Positions 1-8,716 are shown, counted from the stretch's first letter. The stretch is 64,000 nt of DNA from an uncultured Acetatifactor sp. (GCA_910580225.1 CAJTXE010000013.1:1-64000); one strand, 5' to 3'. Notes: generated by a model from the sequence alone, not told the origin. Numbers and translations are program-made.

Positions 1-18
1 CCTGGCTAAAGTATAGCA

Positions 19-44
19 GGCTTTTGGAGGAATTTCCAAAAGCC
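19..44. terminator. hairpin, possible terminator of an upstream gene
   Basis: A perfect 10-bp inverted repeat, GGCTTTTGGA against TCCAAAAGCC, with a 6-base loop. No clear run of T follows on either strand, so only the hairpin is certain. It may end a transcript coming from the left of the window. Confidence 0.3.
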
Positions 45-112
45 TAATTGAAGTTGTATACAAGATAGCTGGTTTATGATATACTCTACTTTAAATTGGA
101 GGACATAATAAT

Positions 113-493
113 ATGAAATATAAATATATGAGAATACAGGGAAGAGAAACTTCCTATATTACAAAGTATCCCAAAGGGATATTTAGCCTTTGTTGGAATC
201 TGATAAGAGATGAGCAATTAACCAACGAAGAAAAAGAGCTATTCATATCTATTGATGACTGGTTCAAGGATAATCTTCCTGAACCGGAACCCTGTAAGAA
301 CCATGAAAAGATCATTACTTTTTTTAAATGTGAAAGTACAGTAGAAATGATTGAGAAATTAAAACCTGCTATTGCACTTTTAGATAGACATCAAAAAGCT
401 TATGATGTGGTTTATACAAATTTTGTGGGAACTATCGTTTATGAAGATGACTGGCAGATCGCTGTGCAGGTTGAGAATGGAAAAATGATTTAA
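113..493 (+). CDS. hypothetical protein, 126 aa
   Basis: I do not recognise the family. The ATG is preceded by TTGGAGGA with good spacing, so translation is likely. The product is soluble and rich in charged and aromatic residues, with no signal peptide or membrane segment. It has a central acidic, proline-containing stretch (PEPEPCKNHEK, about residues 56-66) and a C-terminal half that alternates hydrophobic and polar residues like beta strands. It stands alone: the next 900 bases hold only decayed mobile-element sequence. It could be an accessory gene of the same former element. Confidence 0.6.
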   Translation: MKYKYMRIQGRETSYITKYPKGIFSLCWNLIRDEQLTNEEKELFISIDDWFKDNLPEPEPCKNHEKIITFFKCESTVEMIEKLKPAIALLDRHQKAYDVVYTNFVGTIVYEDDWQIAVQVENGKMI

Positions 494-614
494 AGTGTAA
501 TTGACAATAAAGTACGAATTGGAATAATGAAGGAACATCAATACGATATGGTTCAATGTTTTTTCACCATACTGGTACTTTACATTTATGGATCCTGACA
601 GAAATCCATCGAGA

Positions 615-948
615 TTACAGGCAGCTATGCAGAAGAACTATGACAGGAGCATCAAATGGATAAAGAGCCGATACGCACTCCACACCATACTTTTCCTTTA
701 AAGCGGTCTGTGAACAACTGTAACAGTTTGTCCGGTTCATAGAGATTCGAAAATGATTTGGGCAGGATAATGATAAATTTCCTCGTCTCGATACATTTTC
801 CCTCCGTGCCGCTTCTTTGAAATTCCTGCTGGCTGCATTTCGCAAGCTCCGTCCAATAATGGCGGTCTGTTGTTTCATAGACTGCATACAGATTCTCCTG
901 TTTCGCATGGCTGGATATATAGCCCCTGACATCAGGCGGCTTGCTCAT
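615..948 (-). pseudogene. MobA/MobL-type relaxase, frameshifted N-terminal fragment
   Basis: The minus-strand reading MSKPPDVRGYISSHAKQENL, then YAVYETTDRHYW and ELAKCSQQEFQRSGTEGKC, resembles the N-terminus of MobA/MobL plasmid-mobilisation relaxases of clostridial elements, which nick oriT to start conjugative transfer. About 80 residues are readable. Near 683-703 the frame breaks: the expected continuation KEKYGVECVSAL is present, but in the next minus-strand frame (open over 615-932), after which similarity stops. The metal-binding histidine triad and the rest of the protein are absent. This is a dead remnant recognised from memory of the family, not from a search. Confidence 0.5.
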
Positions 949-1047
949 GCGGATAAATAAATGTCTTTGTATTGTGTTTTGTCCTCCCTCCTGTAAGTGG
1001 CGGCAACCGATTTCTGAAAGAGGCTGGTATGGGTTTGTATAATGTGA

Positions 1048-1302
1048 GTGGCAGCACAGGCTGTCCGCATACGAACATATCCGCCATATGGCGCTATTCA
1101 TAAGCACGAAATCGGCGCGACAAAAAGGAAGAAAGTTCGGATCGTTGATTTTGGGAACGCCCTCGCTGACATCCTGAAGAAAGCAAAGAAACAGCAGCTT
1201 AAAAACCGTATGCAGTATGGTGAACGCTATCAACGGAATTTCTACAGAAGGAATCTGCAAAACTCTTGGATAAGGTTGTGGGAACGAATTAAAACTGAAT
1301 AA
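1048..1302 (+). pseudogene. possible tyrosine recombinase (integrase) fragment
   Basis: An 84-residue open frame without a clear ribosome site. The central part (IGATKRKKVRIVDFGNALAD, then ILKKAKKQQLKNRMQYGERY) is like the segment of clostridial tyrosine integrases between the first catalytic Arg and the HxxR box, where a basic beta-hairpin is followed by a helix. None of the catalytic residues (R, HxxR, Y) is encoded, so it cannot be an active recombinase. Its place beside the relaxase remnant supports a former integrative or mobilisable element. Uncertain; it could be chance coding-like sequence. Confidence 0.3.
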
Positions 1303-1429
1303 GAAAACTTTCCCTTGTAACCTGCTCATAAGGGCAAAAACAAGGGAAAAGGATACATATTTTAAGTCTGGCATAGCGCAAAGCCTTGAAATTAGGGGAA
1401 ACTTATAGAAAAAGTTTACAAACCGGAAT

Positions 1430-2200
1430 TTATTTTTTTGCCAATTCCAGATCCATGGTATAATACACGGTCATGATTCCGCCATTGTCCTCTATGGCTT
1501 TGAAAATACCCTCAAAAAGTTTTTTACGGGCGGCTGCTTCCAGCTTCATGTGGTCCGGGTATGTTTTCAGCAACGACATATATTCATCGGCTGTAAAATT
1601 TTTTATGGTATGATACAGCATATATTTCACATCAGCAAATCCGTATGCAAGTGCCTTATTAGCCAGCTTTTTTGCATCCGTATCACTAAATTCGGTGGGC
1701 TTGCTCTCCTGAGGCATATATTTTCGATATAGTTTATCTATTTCATCAGCCAGCGCTCTCCGTCCTTTATCGGGGCCGGCGTGATAGGCAAAACGAGCGA
1801 ATACCCCGCCTTTTTTAAGAAGATTATAAACTCTCTTGTATCCATATTCTTCTGGAATCCAGTGAAATGCAGTAGCCGCATATATGAAATCAAAGGAATA
1901 ATCTTCACATATATAATCCTGCAAAGTCTGACGATATAATGAAAAATTCGCGTATTTTTGGAATTTCTCTTTTGCCAAGGCTGCAAGTTCCTCTCCTGGT
2001 TCAATTCCGACAAAATGGCAATGAGTATCAAGAATTGGCTGAGCTGCTTTTCCTGTTCCCATGCCAATCTCAAGCACATGGCTATCCTGATTTATTTGCT
2101 GATAATTAAATATGTCTTCATATATCTCTTTTACATACATTGGACGACTCTTATCATAATCCGCTGCGGCATTATCAAATGTCTTTTCAAAATTTTCCAT
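1430..2200 (-). CDS. class I SAM-dependent methyltransferase
   Basis: A 256-residue protein with a Rossmann methyltransferase core: motif I VLEIGMGTGKAA near residues 42-53, an acidic loop after strand 2 (GIEPGEEL), and motif FDFIYAATAFHWIP near residues 104-117, a form typical of UbiE/Methyltransf_11-like small-molecule methyltransferases. The start is supported by AGGGAG eight bases upstream of the ATG. The substrate cannot be read from sequence. It is transcribed away from the MerR/TipAS gene across a 230-bp gap; a shared control region is possible but not shown. Confidence 0.8.
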   Translation of the reverse strand: MENFEKTFDNAAADYDKSRPMYVKEIYEDIFNYQQINQDSHVLEIGMGTGKAAQPILDTHCHFVGIEPGEELAALAKEKFQKYANFSLYRQTLQDYICEDYSFDFIYAATAFHWIPEEYGYKRVYNLLKKGGVFARFAYHAGPDKGRRALADEIDKLYRKYMPQESKPTEFSDTDAKKLANKALAYGFADVKYMLYHTIKNFTADEYMSLLKTYPDHMKLEAAARKKLFEGIFKAIEDNGGIMTVYYTMDLELAKK

Positions 2201-2370
2201 TTTGATTACTCCCTAATTTTCCGATTTTCTGATTCAAATGATTGTAGACTACGGGATTTCGTCATTATGTGTGGTTAGAAAGCCTAACGATATTATATTC
2301 CATTTAGGGAATAAAATAAATAGCTGTTCCCATATTGATTGACGGGTATTGAAAAATTTTCAAAAAAGTA

Positions 2371-2401
2371 TTGACTCCTACGCAGCGTAATAGTTTATAT
2401 T
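2371..2401 (+). promoter_or_regulatory. MerR-type promoter with operator dyad
   Basis: The -35 TTGACT (2371-2376) and -10 TATATT (2396-2401) are separated by 19 bases, the overlong spacing typical of MerR-controlled promoters. The spacer holds the palindrome TACGCAGCGTA (2379-2389). A MerR protein bound there would twist the DNA to realign the two boxes, so the downstream merR gene is probably autoregulated. Confidence 0.75.
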
Positions 2402-2431
2402 GGTATTACCAAGCAGATGGAGGAAATGCCA

Positions 2432-3166
2432 ATGATGACAGTACACGAAGTGAGCAGGCTTGCCGGGGTAAGTATACGTACCCTGCAGTATTATGACAGG
2501 ATCGGTCTTTTGCATCCGGCGGGATACACAGACGCGGGTTACAGGCTGTATGACGATACAGATTTGGAGCGCCTGCAGCACATCTTGCTGTTCCGTGAGT
2601 TGGAATTTCCGCTGAAAGACATCAAGGCAATCATCAACAGTCCTGATTTTGACAGGAGCAAGGCTTTGGAGCAGCAGATAGAGCTGCTTAAGCTGAAGAA
2701 GGAACATATTGAAAACCTGATGAACTTTGCGCTTGGAATAAAAATGTTGGGAGTGAAGCAGATGGATTTTAAGGCGTTTGACAGAAGCAAACTTGATGAG
2801 TATTCCAGACGAGCTAAAGAATTGTATGGCAATATGCCGGAATACAAAGAGATGCAGGAGAAAACAAAGAATCGTACCGAGGAAGACGACAGGATCTTGG
2901 CTGACCGATTTATGTTGTTCTTCAAAGAAGCTGGGGAGATAAAGGATACAGATCCGGCATCTCCTGAAGCCCAGGATATCGTAAAGAGGATACAGGAATA
3001 TATTACAGAAAATCTGTATACTTGTTCTAACAAGATTCTTAGTGGACTTGGGAAAATGTATTCCGGAGATGGAGAGTTCACCAAAAACATCGATGAGTAC
3101 GGCGGTGAAGGAACAGCGGAATTTGTTGATAAGGCAATACAGATTTACTGTGATAAAGCTGAATAA
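2432..3166 (+). CDS. MerR family transcriptional regulator with TipAS domain
   Basis: The N-terminus (MTVHEVSRLAGVSIRTLQYY) is a MerR winged helix-turn-helix followed by the R-x-Y-D wing, then a long dimerisation helix (about residues 75-105). The last ~130 residues match the TipAS type (antibiotic-recognition domain of TipA-like activators), seen in AKELYGNMPEYKEMQEKT and the helical C-terminus. Such proteins activate efflux or resistance genes after binding bulky cyclic peptides. I chose the ATG at 2432: TGGAGG lies 8 bases upstream of it, whereas the ATG at 2417 would overlap that site. The MerR-type promoter just upstream implies autoregulation. No target efflux gene is adjacent. Confidence 0.85.
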   Translation: MMTVHEVSRLAGVSIRTLQYYDRIGLLHPAGYTDAGYRLYDDTDLERLQHILLFRELEFPLKDIKAIINSPDFDRSKALEQQIELLKLKKEHIENLMNFALGIKMLGVKQMDFKAFDRSKLDEYSRRAKELYGNMPEYKEMQEKTKNRTEEDDRILADRFMLFFKEAGEIKDTDPASPEAQDIVKRIQEYITENLYTCSNKILSGLGKMYSGDGEFTKNIDEYGGEGTAEFVDKAIQIYCDKAE

Positions 3167-3376
3167 AAGCAAGGAAGATCTGGAGGAAGCGGTGCGGTGT
3201 CAGGTGAGGAAGATGACGGATGTACTGACAGAGGAAAATGCCATACGCCGGGAAATGCATAAGAATGGCAGGAAAGCTGTTCTTGAAACCGGGAAAGTAT
3301 ATTGGGCAGTGAAACCGAATGAAAGGGAGAAGGGAGATATGGTGATTTTGTGTATACAAACATTGTACAGGAGAAA

Positions 3377-3916
3377 ATGATTAAAGATATAAAAATAGAA
3401 TCAAATAAGGTTTTATGGACTTTTGAAAATAGGACAATAACATTAAAATTAGAAGATGCTTTTTGGGCATCAGAAAGAAAAGAAGTGCATTTAATACAAA
3501 TAGAAACAGGAAAGAATTTTAAACAAAATAAGGTTTATTTTTTTAATTATGCTGGGAAACTGATATTGTATTATGATTTGGAGGCTGGCACTGTAGAATG
3601 GTCTCTACAAGAAAATATGAAGAAAATTACAGTTGAAAATATGAATCAAGTTGGATTTTTCCCACAAGAGAAAAGAATATTTATTATTTCTTGTGGAAAC
3701 CAAGAATTGATGGGGTATGATACAAATGGTAATTATTTGTTTAAAGTTAAGAATCCATCGGGATTAAAAATGCTATATTTTTCCAATTTAAGGCATAATA
3801 TTATTGTGGTCTGTGATGGGGAAAAAAATCAAGAAGATAAGTATTGCAGATCTAGGTATAATTTCTTTATAGATATTAATACAGGAAAGTTAACCAAAGG
3901 AGGAGTGGCATATTAA
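3377..3916 (+). CDS. hypothetical protein, AT-rich
   Basis: About 179 residues from the ATG at 3377; a GTG at 3350 would add nine. Neither start has an ideal ribosome site (GGAG lies 3 bases before 3377; AGGGAG about 13 before 3350). I do not recognise the family. The protein is soluble and built of short repeated beta-strand-like segments (KVYFFNYAGKLILYYDL; ERKIFIISCGNQELMGYDTN), resembling blades of a beta-propeller but too short for a full one. Base composition is clearly more AT-rich than the genes on either side, suggesting recent acquisition. The 210 bases before it hold no gene I can support. Confidence 0.55.
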   Translation: MIKDIKIESNKVLWTFENRTITLKLEDAFWASERKEVHLIQIETGKNFKQNKVYFFNYAGKLILYYDLEAGTVEWSLQENMKKITVENMNQVGFFPQEKRIFIISCGNQELMGYDTNGNYLFKVKNPSGLKMLYFSNLRHNIIVVCDGEKNQEDKYCRSRYNFFIDINTGKLTKGGVAY

Positions 3917-4568
3917 ATTGTAGTTCTATGATAGCACTGACCTGATTGTAAAGGCGGTAAGCCCGCAGCGGTATGATGGCGGACAGGATGACAGGCAGGG
4001 TATCCGCTATGCTTACGACTGCACTGACCGGAATTGAATGCGACAAGATTGTCGGAGTTGCAGCTTCAATTTCCGTATCAGGGTTCTGTTCCTCTCATTT
4101 ATGCTATAGAACGGCCTGGCTAGGGTGTCTATGATTTTTCAACCACGCTCCAGCGCGCATATCCCGGAAAGACGGACAGATTTGGATGACAATTGCGGAA
4201 CTACATGAAAGCCCCTTGTAATCTGGCATATCATGATGTAAAATATCAGGTGAGATAGCAAAAAACAGGCAGGACATGGAAGGCGGCCGCCAACCATGTC
4301 CCTGAGCAGGAGATCCAGCCTCTCCCATACAGCAAAATATTGCACCCAACGTCATTAAACCCGTTTTTATTTCAATTATTAAGGGGGAGAATGGCTTTGT
4401 GCGTTGTCGGCGGTGTAGAGATTTAAGGACCCTGCGCCGCTTTTGTTATTTCATAGCCGTCGAAAGAATATGCCATGCGGTTTGTCCGCAGGGGGACGCT
4501 GTCTGACAAGGAAATGATATTGATGCGCAGTTTGAAACGAGCTTTGAAGGCCAAGGGAAGGAGTATGT
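3917..4568. other. gene-free stretch, probably decayed sequence
   Basis: About 650 bases without an open frame that has a believable start and ribosome site. Short readable pieces occur on both strands (for example minus 4104-4355) but resemble nothing I can name. Composition is mixed. It is probably debris between accessory genes; no terminator, RNA gene or repeat was recognised. Confidence 0.4.
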
Positions 4569-5549
4569 ATGACACAGCGATCTTATACAAAGAACTATAC
4601 CATAGATACCCCTCATTTGAAATCCTCCGAGAACAAACGACCGAAATACAATCCAAGGCTGGGAGATTTCACTTATCAATACAGCAGGAGAGCGCTGGAG
4701 GCATTTGGCTTTCATGCAGTCAGTTTTTGCTTCTTTATCTTGTGGAACAAGAACAAAACAGACGGGGATTTTAACCGCACCATATGGATAAAAAGAGAGA
4801 TAACCATAAACGACAATGGAGTAGTCAACCTGGCAGATCCGTTTTTTGACGGAACGTTTTTTGCAAACGAGAATGAGGAGCAGCTATATCGGGATCTGGA
4901 TTTTTTCAGAGGTCATTACATGCAGTGCCGTTATATGGTGGTCAAGAATTTGCAGGAGAATTTTCGGTTGTCCGGGCAGACACAAGTCGCTGTAGAAGTT
5001 GCTGTTGGCGAGGGAAAATGTCTGCGGAAGAGGCCTGTCTCTTTAGCGGATATGGAAAGCATGCTGATTGAAAATTCAAACGGAAAATTTAAAATGAAGA
5101 AACCATTGATCTTTTATGAGACTGATCTGGAGAGGTATCTGTCACTGCATTCTGCTGAAACCGGGGCAGTGTTTCCGGGGGATTGTGATATGCTGTTGTA
5201 CGATGCCGACGGGCGCTGCAGATATATTCTGGAATTTAAAAAATGTACTCCAAATGGGCCTATTCCGGTGGAAAAACAGAGCTTTCTGAATTATATTGCC
5301 GCAGACCGGAGCAAGTATGTAAGGCTGAATCTTCTGAGGAAGTACATGGAGGAGACAGAGGGGAGGAAAATTCCCCTGGTCAATGTCTTCTATCCTATAG
5401 CCACGGAGCAGGTAATAAAATTAGAAGAAATAAGTCGGGATATGAATTCCGGAGTAGTGCGTATTCTGCAGATGAAAAATGACCCGGAGGAGAATCAGTA
5501 TCGATTATTTCAGACGATACATGAGACAGATTTTTTAGAAAGAGATTGA
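4569..5549 (+). CDS. hypothetical protein with possible PD-(D/E)XK nuclease core
   Basis: A 326-residue protein with start ATG supported by AAGGAG five bases upstream. The best clue is GDCDMLLYDADGRCRYILEF followed by KK near residues 205-226: an acidic residue in a strand, then E-x-K after about 13 residues, the arrangement of PD-(D/E)XK nuclease active sites. A basic helix and a conserved Q (VEKQSFLNYI) follow. The N-terminal third is unrecognised. No methyltransferase or helicase neighbour supports a restriction system. It could be a stand-alone nuclease-fold protein or an inactive relative. Confidence 0.55.
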   Translation: MTQRSYTKNYTIDTPHLKSSENKRPKYNPRLGDFTYQYSRRALEAFGFHAVSFCFFILWNKNKTDGDFNRTIWIKREITINDNGVVNLADPFFDGTFFANENEEQLYRDLDFFRGHYMQCRYMVVKNLQENFRLSGQTQVAVEVAVGEGKCLRKRPVSLADMESMLIENSNGKFKMKKPLIFYETDLERYLSLHSAETGAVFPGDCDMLLYDADGRCRYILEFKKCTPNGPIPVEKQSFLNYIAADRSKYVRLNLLRKYMEETEGRKIPLVNVFYPIATEQVIKLEEISRDMNSGVVRILQMKNDPEENQYRLFQTIHETDFLERD

Positions 5550-5600
5550 GTTGGAGGAATGCTCAGAGAGACCATTATAACAATAAAGGAGGGAACCAAT

Positions 5601-6605
5601 ATGGACCACAAGAAAATAATGCCGGGAACCGGCGGAAATCGTTACGTGCCCTATGGCGAGCGGACAGGAAACGAATCTATCGTGTACTTTACCAGAGAGC
5701 TATCTGCGGAAGGGTTACAGAAAATATACAGAAGGGTCAGCGCTGATCTTACAGGAAAGGTGGGAATCAAGCTCCATACCGGTGAGAGAAATGGTCCCAA
5801 CATTATCCCCAGGGACTGGGTGGAACATCTGATACGGGAAGAATTGCCGGAAGCCGCCATTTTGGAGACCAATACCTATTATGAGGGAGATCGCTACACC
5901 ACCGAGGCCCACAGAGAGACGCTGCGGGTAAACGGATGGACCTTCTGCCCAGTGGATATCCTGGATGAGGAGGGAACTGTCATGGTGCCGGTAAAAGGCG
6001 GTAAATGGTTTACCGGGATGTCTATGGGAAAGAATCTCCTGAATTATGATTCCATGTTGGCGCTGACCCATTTCAAGGGTCACACAATGGGTGGTTTTGG
6101 AGGCTCCAACAAAAATATTGGGATCGGCTGTGCGGACGGGCGTATCGGGAAAGGTATGATCCACACGACTCCTGGTTCTGAAGATATGTGGAATATCAGC
6201 ATGGAAGAATTTATGGAGAGGATGACGGAATCTACCAAGGCGGCAGTGGATTATTTCGGAAGACATGTCACCTATATCAATGTGCTCCGCAATATGTCTG
6301 TATCCTGTGACTGCGAGGGCTGTGCTGCGCTTCCGGTGGTGACACCCAATATCGGCATAGCCGCATCTACAGATATCCTGGCGGTGGATCAGGCATCCGT
6401 TGATCTGGTGTATGCGTTGAACGAGAATGATCACAGAGATCTGGTAGAACGGATGGAAACCCGCCATGGTATGAGGCAGCTAAGCTATATGAAAGAGCTT
6501 GGGATGGGAAATGACAGGTATCTTCTGGTGGATATTGACAATGATGATGCATATATTTGTGCGCGGGATGCGGTAGAGGGCGTGAAGCCTTTTGGAGGGG
6601 TATGA
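5601..6605 (+). CDS. DUF362 domain protein
   Basis: A 334-residue protein of the DUF362 type, a family common in anaerobes and linked to iron-sulfur proteins. Readable landmarks are GKVGIKLHTGERNGPNIIPR near residues 40-60, the glycine-rich GHTMGGFGGSNKNIGIGCAD near 165-185, and CDCEGC near 240, which could bind metal or a cluster. The usual C-terminal 2[4Fe-4S] ferredoxin module is missing; the protein ends at VEGVKPFGGV. I chose ATG 5601 because AAAGGAGGG sits 7 bases upstream; the frame is open to 5559 but without a better site. A strong terminator follows, so it is separate from the frl-like operon. Confidence 0.75.
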   Translation: MDHKKIMPGTGGNRYVPYGERTGNESIVYFTRELSAEGLQKIYRRVSADLTGKVGIKLHTGERNGPNIIPRDWVEHLIREELPEAAILETNTYYEGDRYTTEAHRETLRVNGWTFCPVDILDEEGTVMVPVKGGKWFTGMSMGKNLLNYDSMLALTHFKGHTMGGFGGSNKNIGIGCADGRIGKGMIHTTPGSEDMWNISMEEFMERMTESTKAAVDYFGRHVTYINVLRNMSVSCDCEGCAALPVVTPNIGIAASTDILAVDQASVDLVYALNENDHRDLVERMETRHGMRQLSYMKELGMGNDRYLLVDIDNDDAYICARDAVEGVKPFGGV

Positions 6606-6689
6606 GGAGAGCTTTCCCATAGCAGGAGAGGCGGATGACCGGAATTTTGGTTTGAGAATTTGGCCGTAATGAAAGTAAAGTATAGGAGT

Positions 6690-6726
6690 CTGCAGGTGAC
6701 CCAATTGGGGACCTGCAGATTTTTTT
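6690..6726 (+). terminator. rho-independent terminator after the DUF362 gene
   Basis: The stem CTGCAGGT / ACCTGCAG, extended by CCC/GGG across a small internal loop, is followed by TTTTTTT at 6720-6726. It ends the upstream transcript just before the promoter of the next operon. Confidence 0.9.
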
Positions 6727-6746
6727 GTAAAAATGAATTCACAGGG

Positions 6747-6775
6747 TTGACAAATAAGAGAAATAAGTATATATT
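6747..6775 (+). promoter_or_regulatory. sigma-A promoter of the frl-like operon
   Basis: TTGACA (6747-6752), 17-base spacer, TATATT (6770-6775): a near-consensus housekeeping promoter immediately after a terminator and 58 bases before the deglycase start codon. Such a strong promoter in front of a catabolic operon implies repression when substrate is absent. Confidence 0.85.
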
Positions 6776-6784
6776 GTTATCAAA

Positions 6785-6796
6785 CCTTATATAAGG
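6785..6796. promoter_or_regulatory. candidate operator palindrome CCTTATATAAGG
   Basis: A perfect 12-bp palindrome lying just after the expected transcription start. A repressor bound here would block the promoter. The obvious candidate is the GntR/UTRA protein at the end of the operon, but no second copy was noticed near that gene's own promoter, so the link is inferred. Confidence 0.4.
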
Positions 6797-6832
6797 ATAT
6801 ATAATGAATTGCAAGAAGGGAGTATGTGTCGC

Positions 6833-7801
6833 ATGAAAAATATAGTAGAAGAGATTCTAAAGGCGAAGAAGGAGGCAGGAGGAATCCGGGAGGTCTATTT
6901 TGTGGCCTGCGGTGGTTCCCTGGGGGCTTTTTATCCGGCTAAGGTATTTTTGGAGACAGAAGGGGTAAAGCTGAAAACGGGATGGTACAACAGCAATGAG
7001 TTTGTACATAATATTCCCAAAAGTTTCGGGGAAAATACGGTTCTGATCCTGGCTTCCCATAAAGGAAATACTCCGGAGACTGTAAAAGCAGCCGAGCTGG
7101 GAAAGGAAAGAGGAGCCACAGTCATTGCCCTTACCTGGATTCCGGAGTCCCCGATTACGAAATTTGCGGATTATGTGGTGGAATACAGTTTTGGAGAGGA
7201 CAAAGACATCGGGGAGGAGAAAACCATGCAGGGGCTTCTTCTGGCGGTGGAAATCCTGAAGCAGACAGAAGGATATGAGAATTATGACAAGTTCATGGAC
7301 GGTGTATCCAAGATCGATCTGATTGTGAAGAAGGCCTGTAAACTGGTGAGAAGGAGGGCGGAAGCCTTTGCGGAGCAGTATAAAAATGACAGTGTGATCT
7401 ATACCATCGGAAGCGGAGCAGGGTATGGGGCGGCTTATATGGAGTGCATCTGCATTTTTATGGAGATGCAGTGGATTCATTCCAATGCCATTCATGCCGG
7501 GGAATATTTCCATGGACCTTTTGAGATTACGGACAGGGAGATTCCCTTTATTCTGCAGCTTTCGGAGGGGAAAACCCGGGCGCTGGACGAAAGAGCATTG
7601 GCATTTCTGGAGAAATATGGGAAACGGATTGAGGTTCTGGACGCGAAGGAACTGGGACTGTCCACCATAGACAGTGCCGTGGTGGATTATTTCAACCATT
7701 CTCTGTATAACAATGTCTATGTGGTATACAATCAGGCACTGGCGGCGAAACGGCAGCACCCGCTGACAACACGCAGATATATGTGGAAGGTGAGTTATTG
7801 A
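6833..7801 (+). CDS. frlB: FrlB-type fructosamine 6-phosphate deglycase (SIS domain)
   Basis: A 322-residue protein with two SIS (sugar isomerase) halves: REVYFVACGGSLGAFYPAKV near residues 22-42 and DSVIYTIGSGAGYGAAYME near 187-206. The serine/threonine phosphate-binding loop ASHKGNTPET and the conserved HAGEYFHGPFEI segment near residue 225 match FrlB/AgaS-type enzymes. FrlB splits phosphorylated Amadori products into glucose 6-phosphate and an amine or amino acid. ATG 6833 is preferred because GGGAG lies 10 bases upstream; upstream starts sit on the ribosome site. The gene is first in its operon and 3 bases from a PfkB kinase, as in other frl loci. The exact substrate (fructoselysine or another) is not shown. 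Confidence 0.75.
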   Translation: MKNIVEEILKAKKEAGGIREVYFVACGGSLGAFYPAKVFLETEGVKLKTGWYNSNEFVHNIPKSFGENTVLILASHKGNTPETVKAAELGKERGATVIALTWIPESPITKFADYVVEYSFGEDKDIGEEKTMQGLLLAVEILKQTEGYENYDKFMDGVSKIDLIVKKACKLVRRRAEAFAEQYKNDSVIYTIGSGAGYGAAYMECICIFMEMQWIHSNAIHAGEYFHGPFEITDREIPFILQLSEGKTRALDERALAFLEKYGKRIEVLDAKELGLSTIDSAVVDYFNHSLYNNVYVVYNQALAAKRQHPLTTRRYMWKVSY

Positions 7802-7804
7802 TTT

Positions 7805-8716
7805 ATGGATAAACTATTGGGGATTGGCGACAATGTGGTGGATGTGTTTGTGGAACGGGGGAAGATGTATCCGGGCGGAAACGCGCTGAATGTAAGTGTC
7901 TATGGGAAAATGCTGGGAGCGGAGACCGGGTATTTCGGATATTTCGGAAATGACAGATACGGTACACTGAACAGAAGGGTTTTGGGGGAGGTGGGGGTAG
8001 ACTGCTCCAGATGCCGCATTATGGAAGGTGAGAGCGGATATACCCGGGTAAAGGTGGAAAATGGGGAACGGGTAATTGCCAGTGCCAACCAGGGTGGAGC
8101 TTTGAAAAGACAGAATTGGGATCTGGGTCCTGAGGACCTGGCATATATAAAAGACTACAAAGTAGTATACAGCGGCCTGAACAGCTATATTGAACCCAGG
8201 CTGAAACAGATCAGAGAGAGTGCTGCTGTCCTGGCCTATGATTTTTCCAATCGATTTACAGAACAGTATTTGCAGGAGATATGTCCGAGCTGTGATGTGG
8301 CCTGTATTTCGGCAGGGCATCTGAGTCGGGAAGACACTTGCAGGATTTTGCATAAAATGGCGGATTTCGGAACGGTTCTGGCAGTCGGTACACGGGGGAA
8401 AGACGGTATAATCCTCTATTGGAGAGGGAGATTCTATGACGGGAAGGCAGAAACAGCGTCGATAAAGGACACCATGGGAGCAGGAGATGCGTATCTGGCC
8501 GCGCTGCTGACCGATTTGTTTTTGAGAAAAGGGCATTTACCGAAGGACTGCCTGGATGATGCCATACCGGAGGCAATGGCCTATGCCGCTGCATTTGCCG
8601 CAGAAATCTGTGGGCTGGAAGGCGCCTTCGGATATGGAGAGAATGTGGGGGACCCGAAAGAGGCACACGGCGGGAAGTATGAACGGTTACTGCGGCGGCA
8701 GGAACAGAATAAATAA
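7805..8716 (+). CDS. frlD: PfkB family carbohydrate kinase, FrlD-like
   Basis: A 303-residue ribokinase-fold enzyme. It shows the N-terminal substrate glycine pair in GKMYPGGNALNVSVYGK (residues 19-35) and the C-terminal ATP/anion-hole signature DTMGAGDAYLAALL with the catalytic Asp (about residues 222-235). FrlD phosphorylates fructosamines on carbon 6, making the substrate for FrlB. The gene starts three bases after the deglycase stop, so the two are surely cotranscribed. About 40 residues longer than the E. coli enzyme, the extra length being at the C-terminus. Another sugar kinase activity is possible, but the neighbour favours FrlD. Confidence 0.7.
   Translation: MDKLLGIGDNVVDVFVERGKMYPGGNALNVSVYGKMLGAETGYFGYFGNDRYGTLNRRVLGEVGVDCSRCRIMEGESGYTRVKVENGERVIASANQGGALKRQNWDLGPEDLAYIKDYKVVYSGLNSYIEPRLKQIRESAAVLAYDFSNRFTEQYLQEICPSCDVACISAGHLSREDTCRILHKMADFGTVLAVGTRGKDGIILYWRGRFYDGKAETASIKDTMGAGDAYLAALLTDLFLRKGHLPKDCLDDAIPEAMAYAAAFAAEICGLEGAFGYGENVGDPKEAHGGKYERLLRRQEQNK

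Noticed and set aside
2378..3172. 264-codon minus-strand frame opposite the MerR gene
   Set aside because: Covers the MerR-type promoter and the whole regulator gene; its product has no recognisable features.
3042..3380. 112-codon plus-strand frame overlapping the end of the MerR gene
   Set aside because: A third of it overlaps the regulator and it lacks a ribosome site; the remaining ~70 codons match no family I know, so at most it is a fragment.
5715..6467. 250-codon minus-strand frame opposite the DUF362 gene
   Set aside because: His/Ile-rich mirror of a recognised gene; no start signal.
6857..7759. 300-codon minus-strand frame opposite frlB
   Set aside because: Mirror frame of a clear SIS-domain gene with its own promoter and ribosome site.
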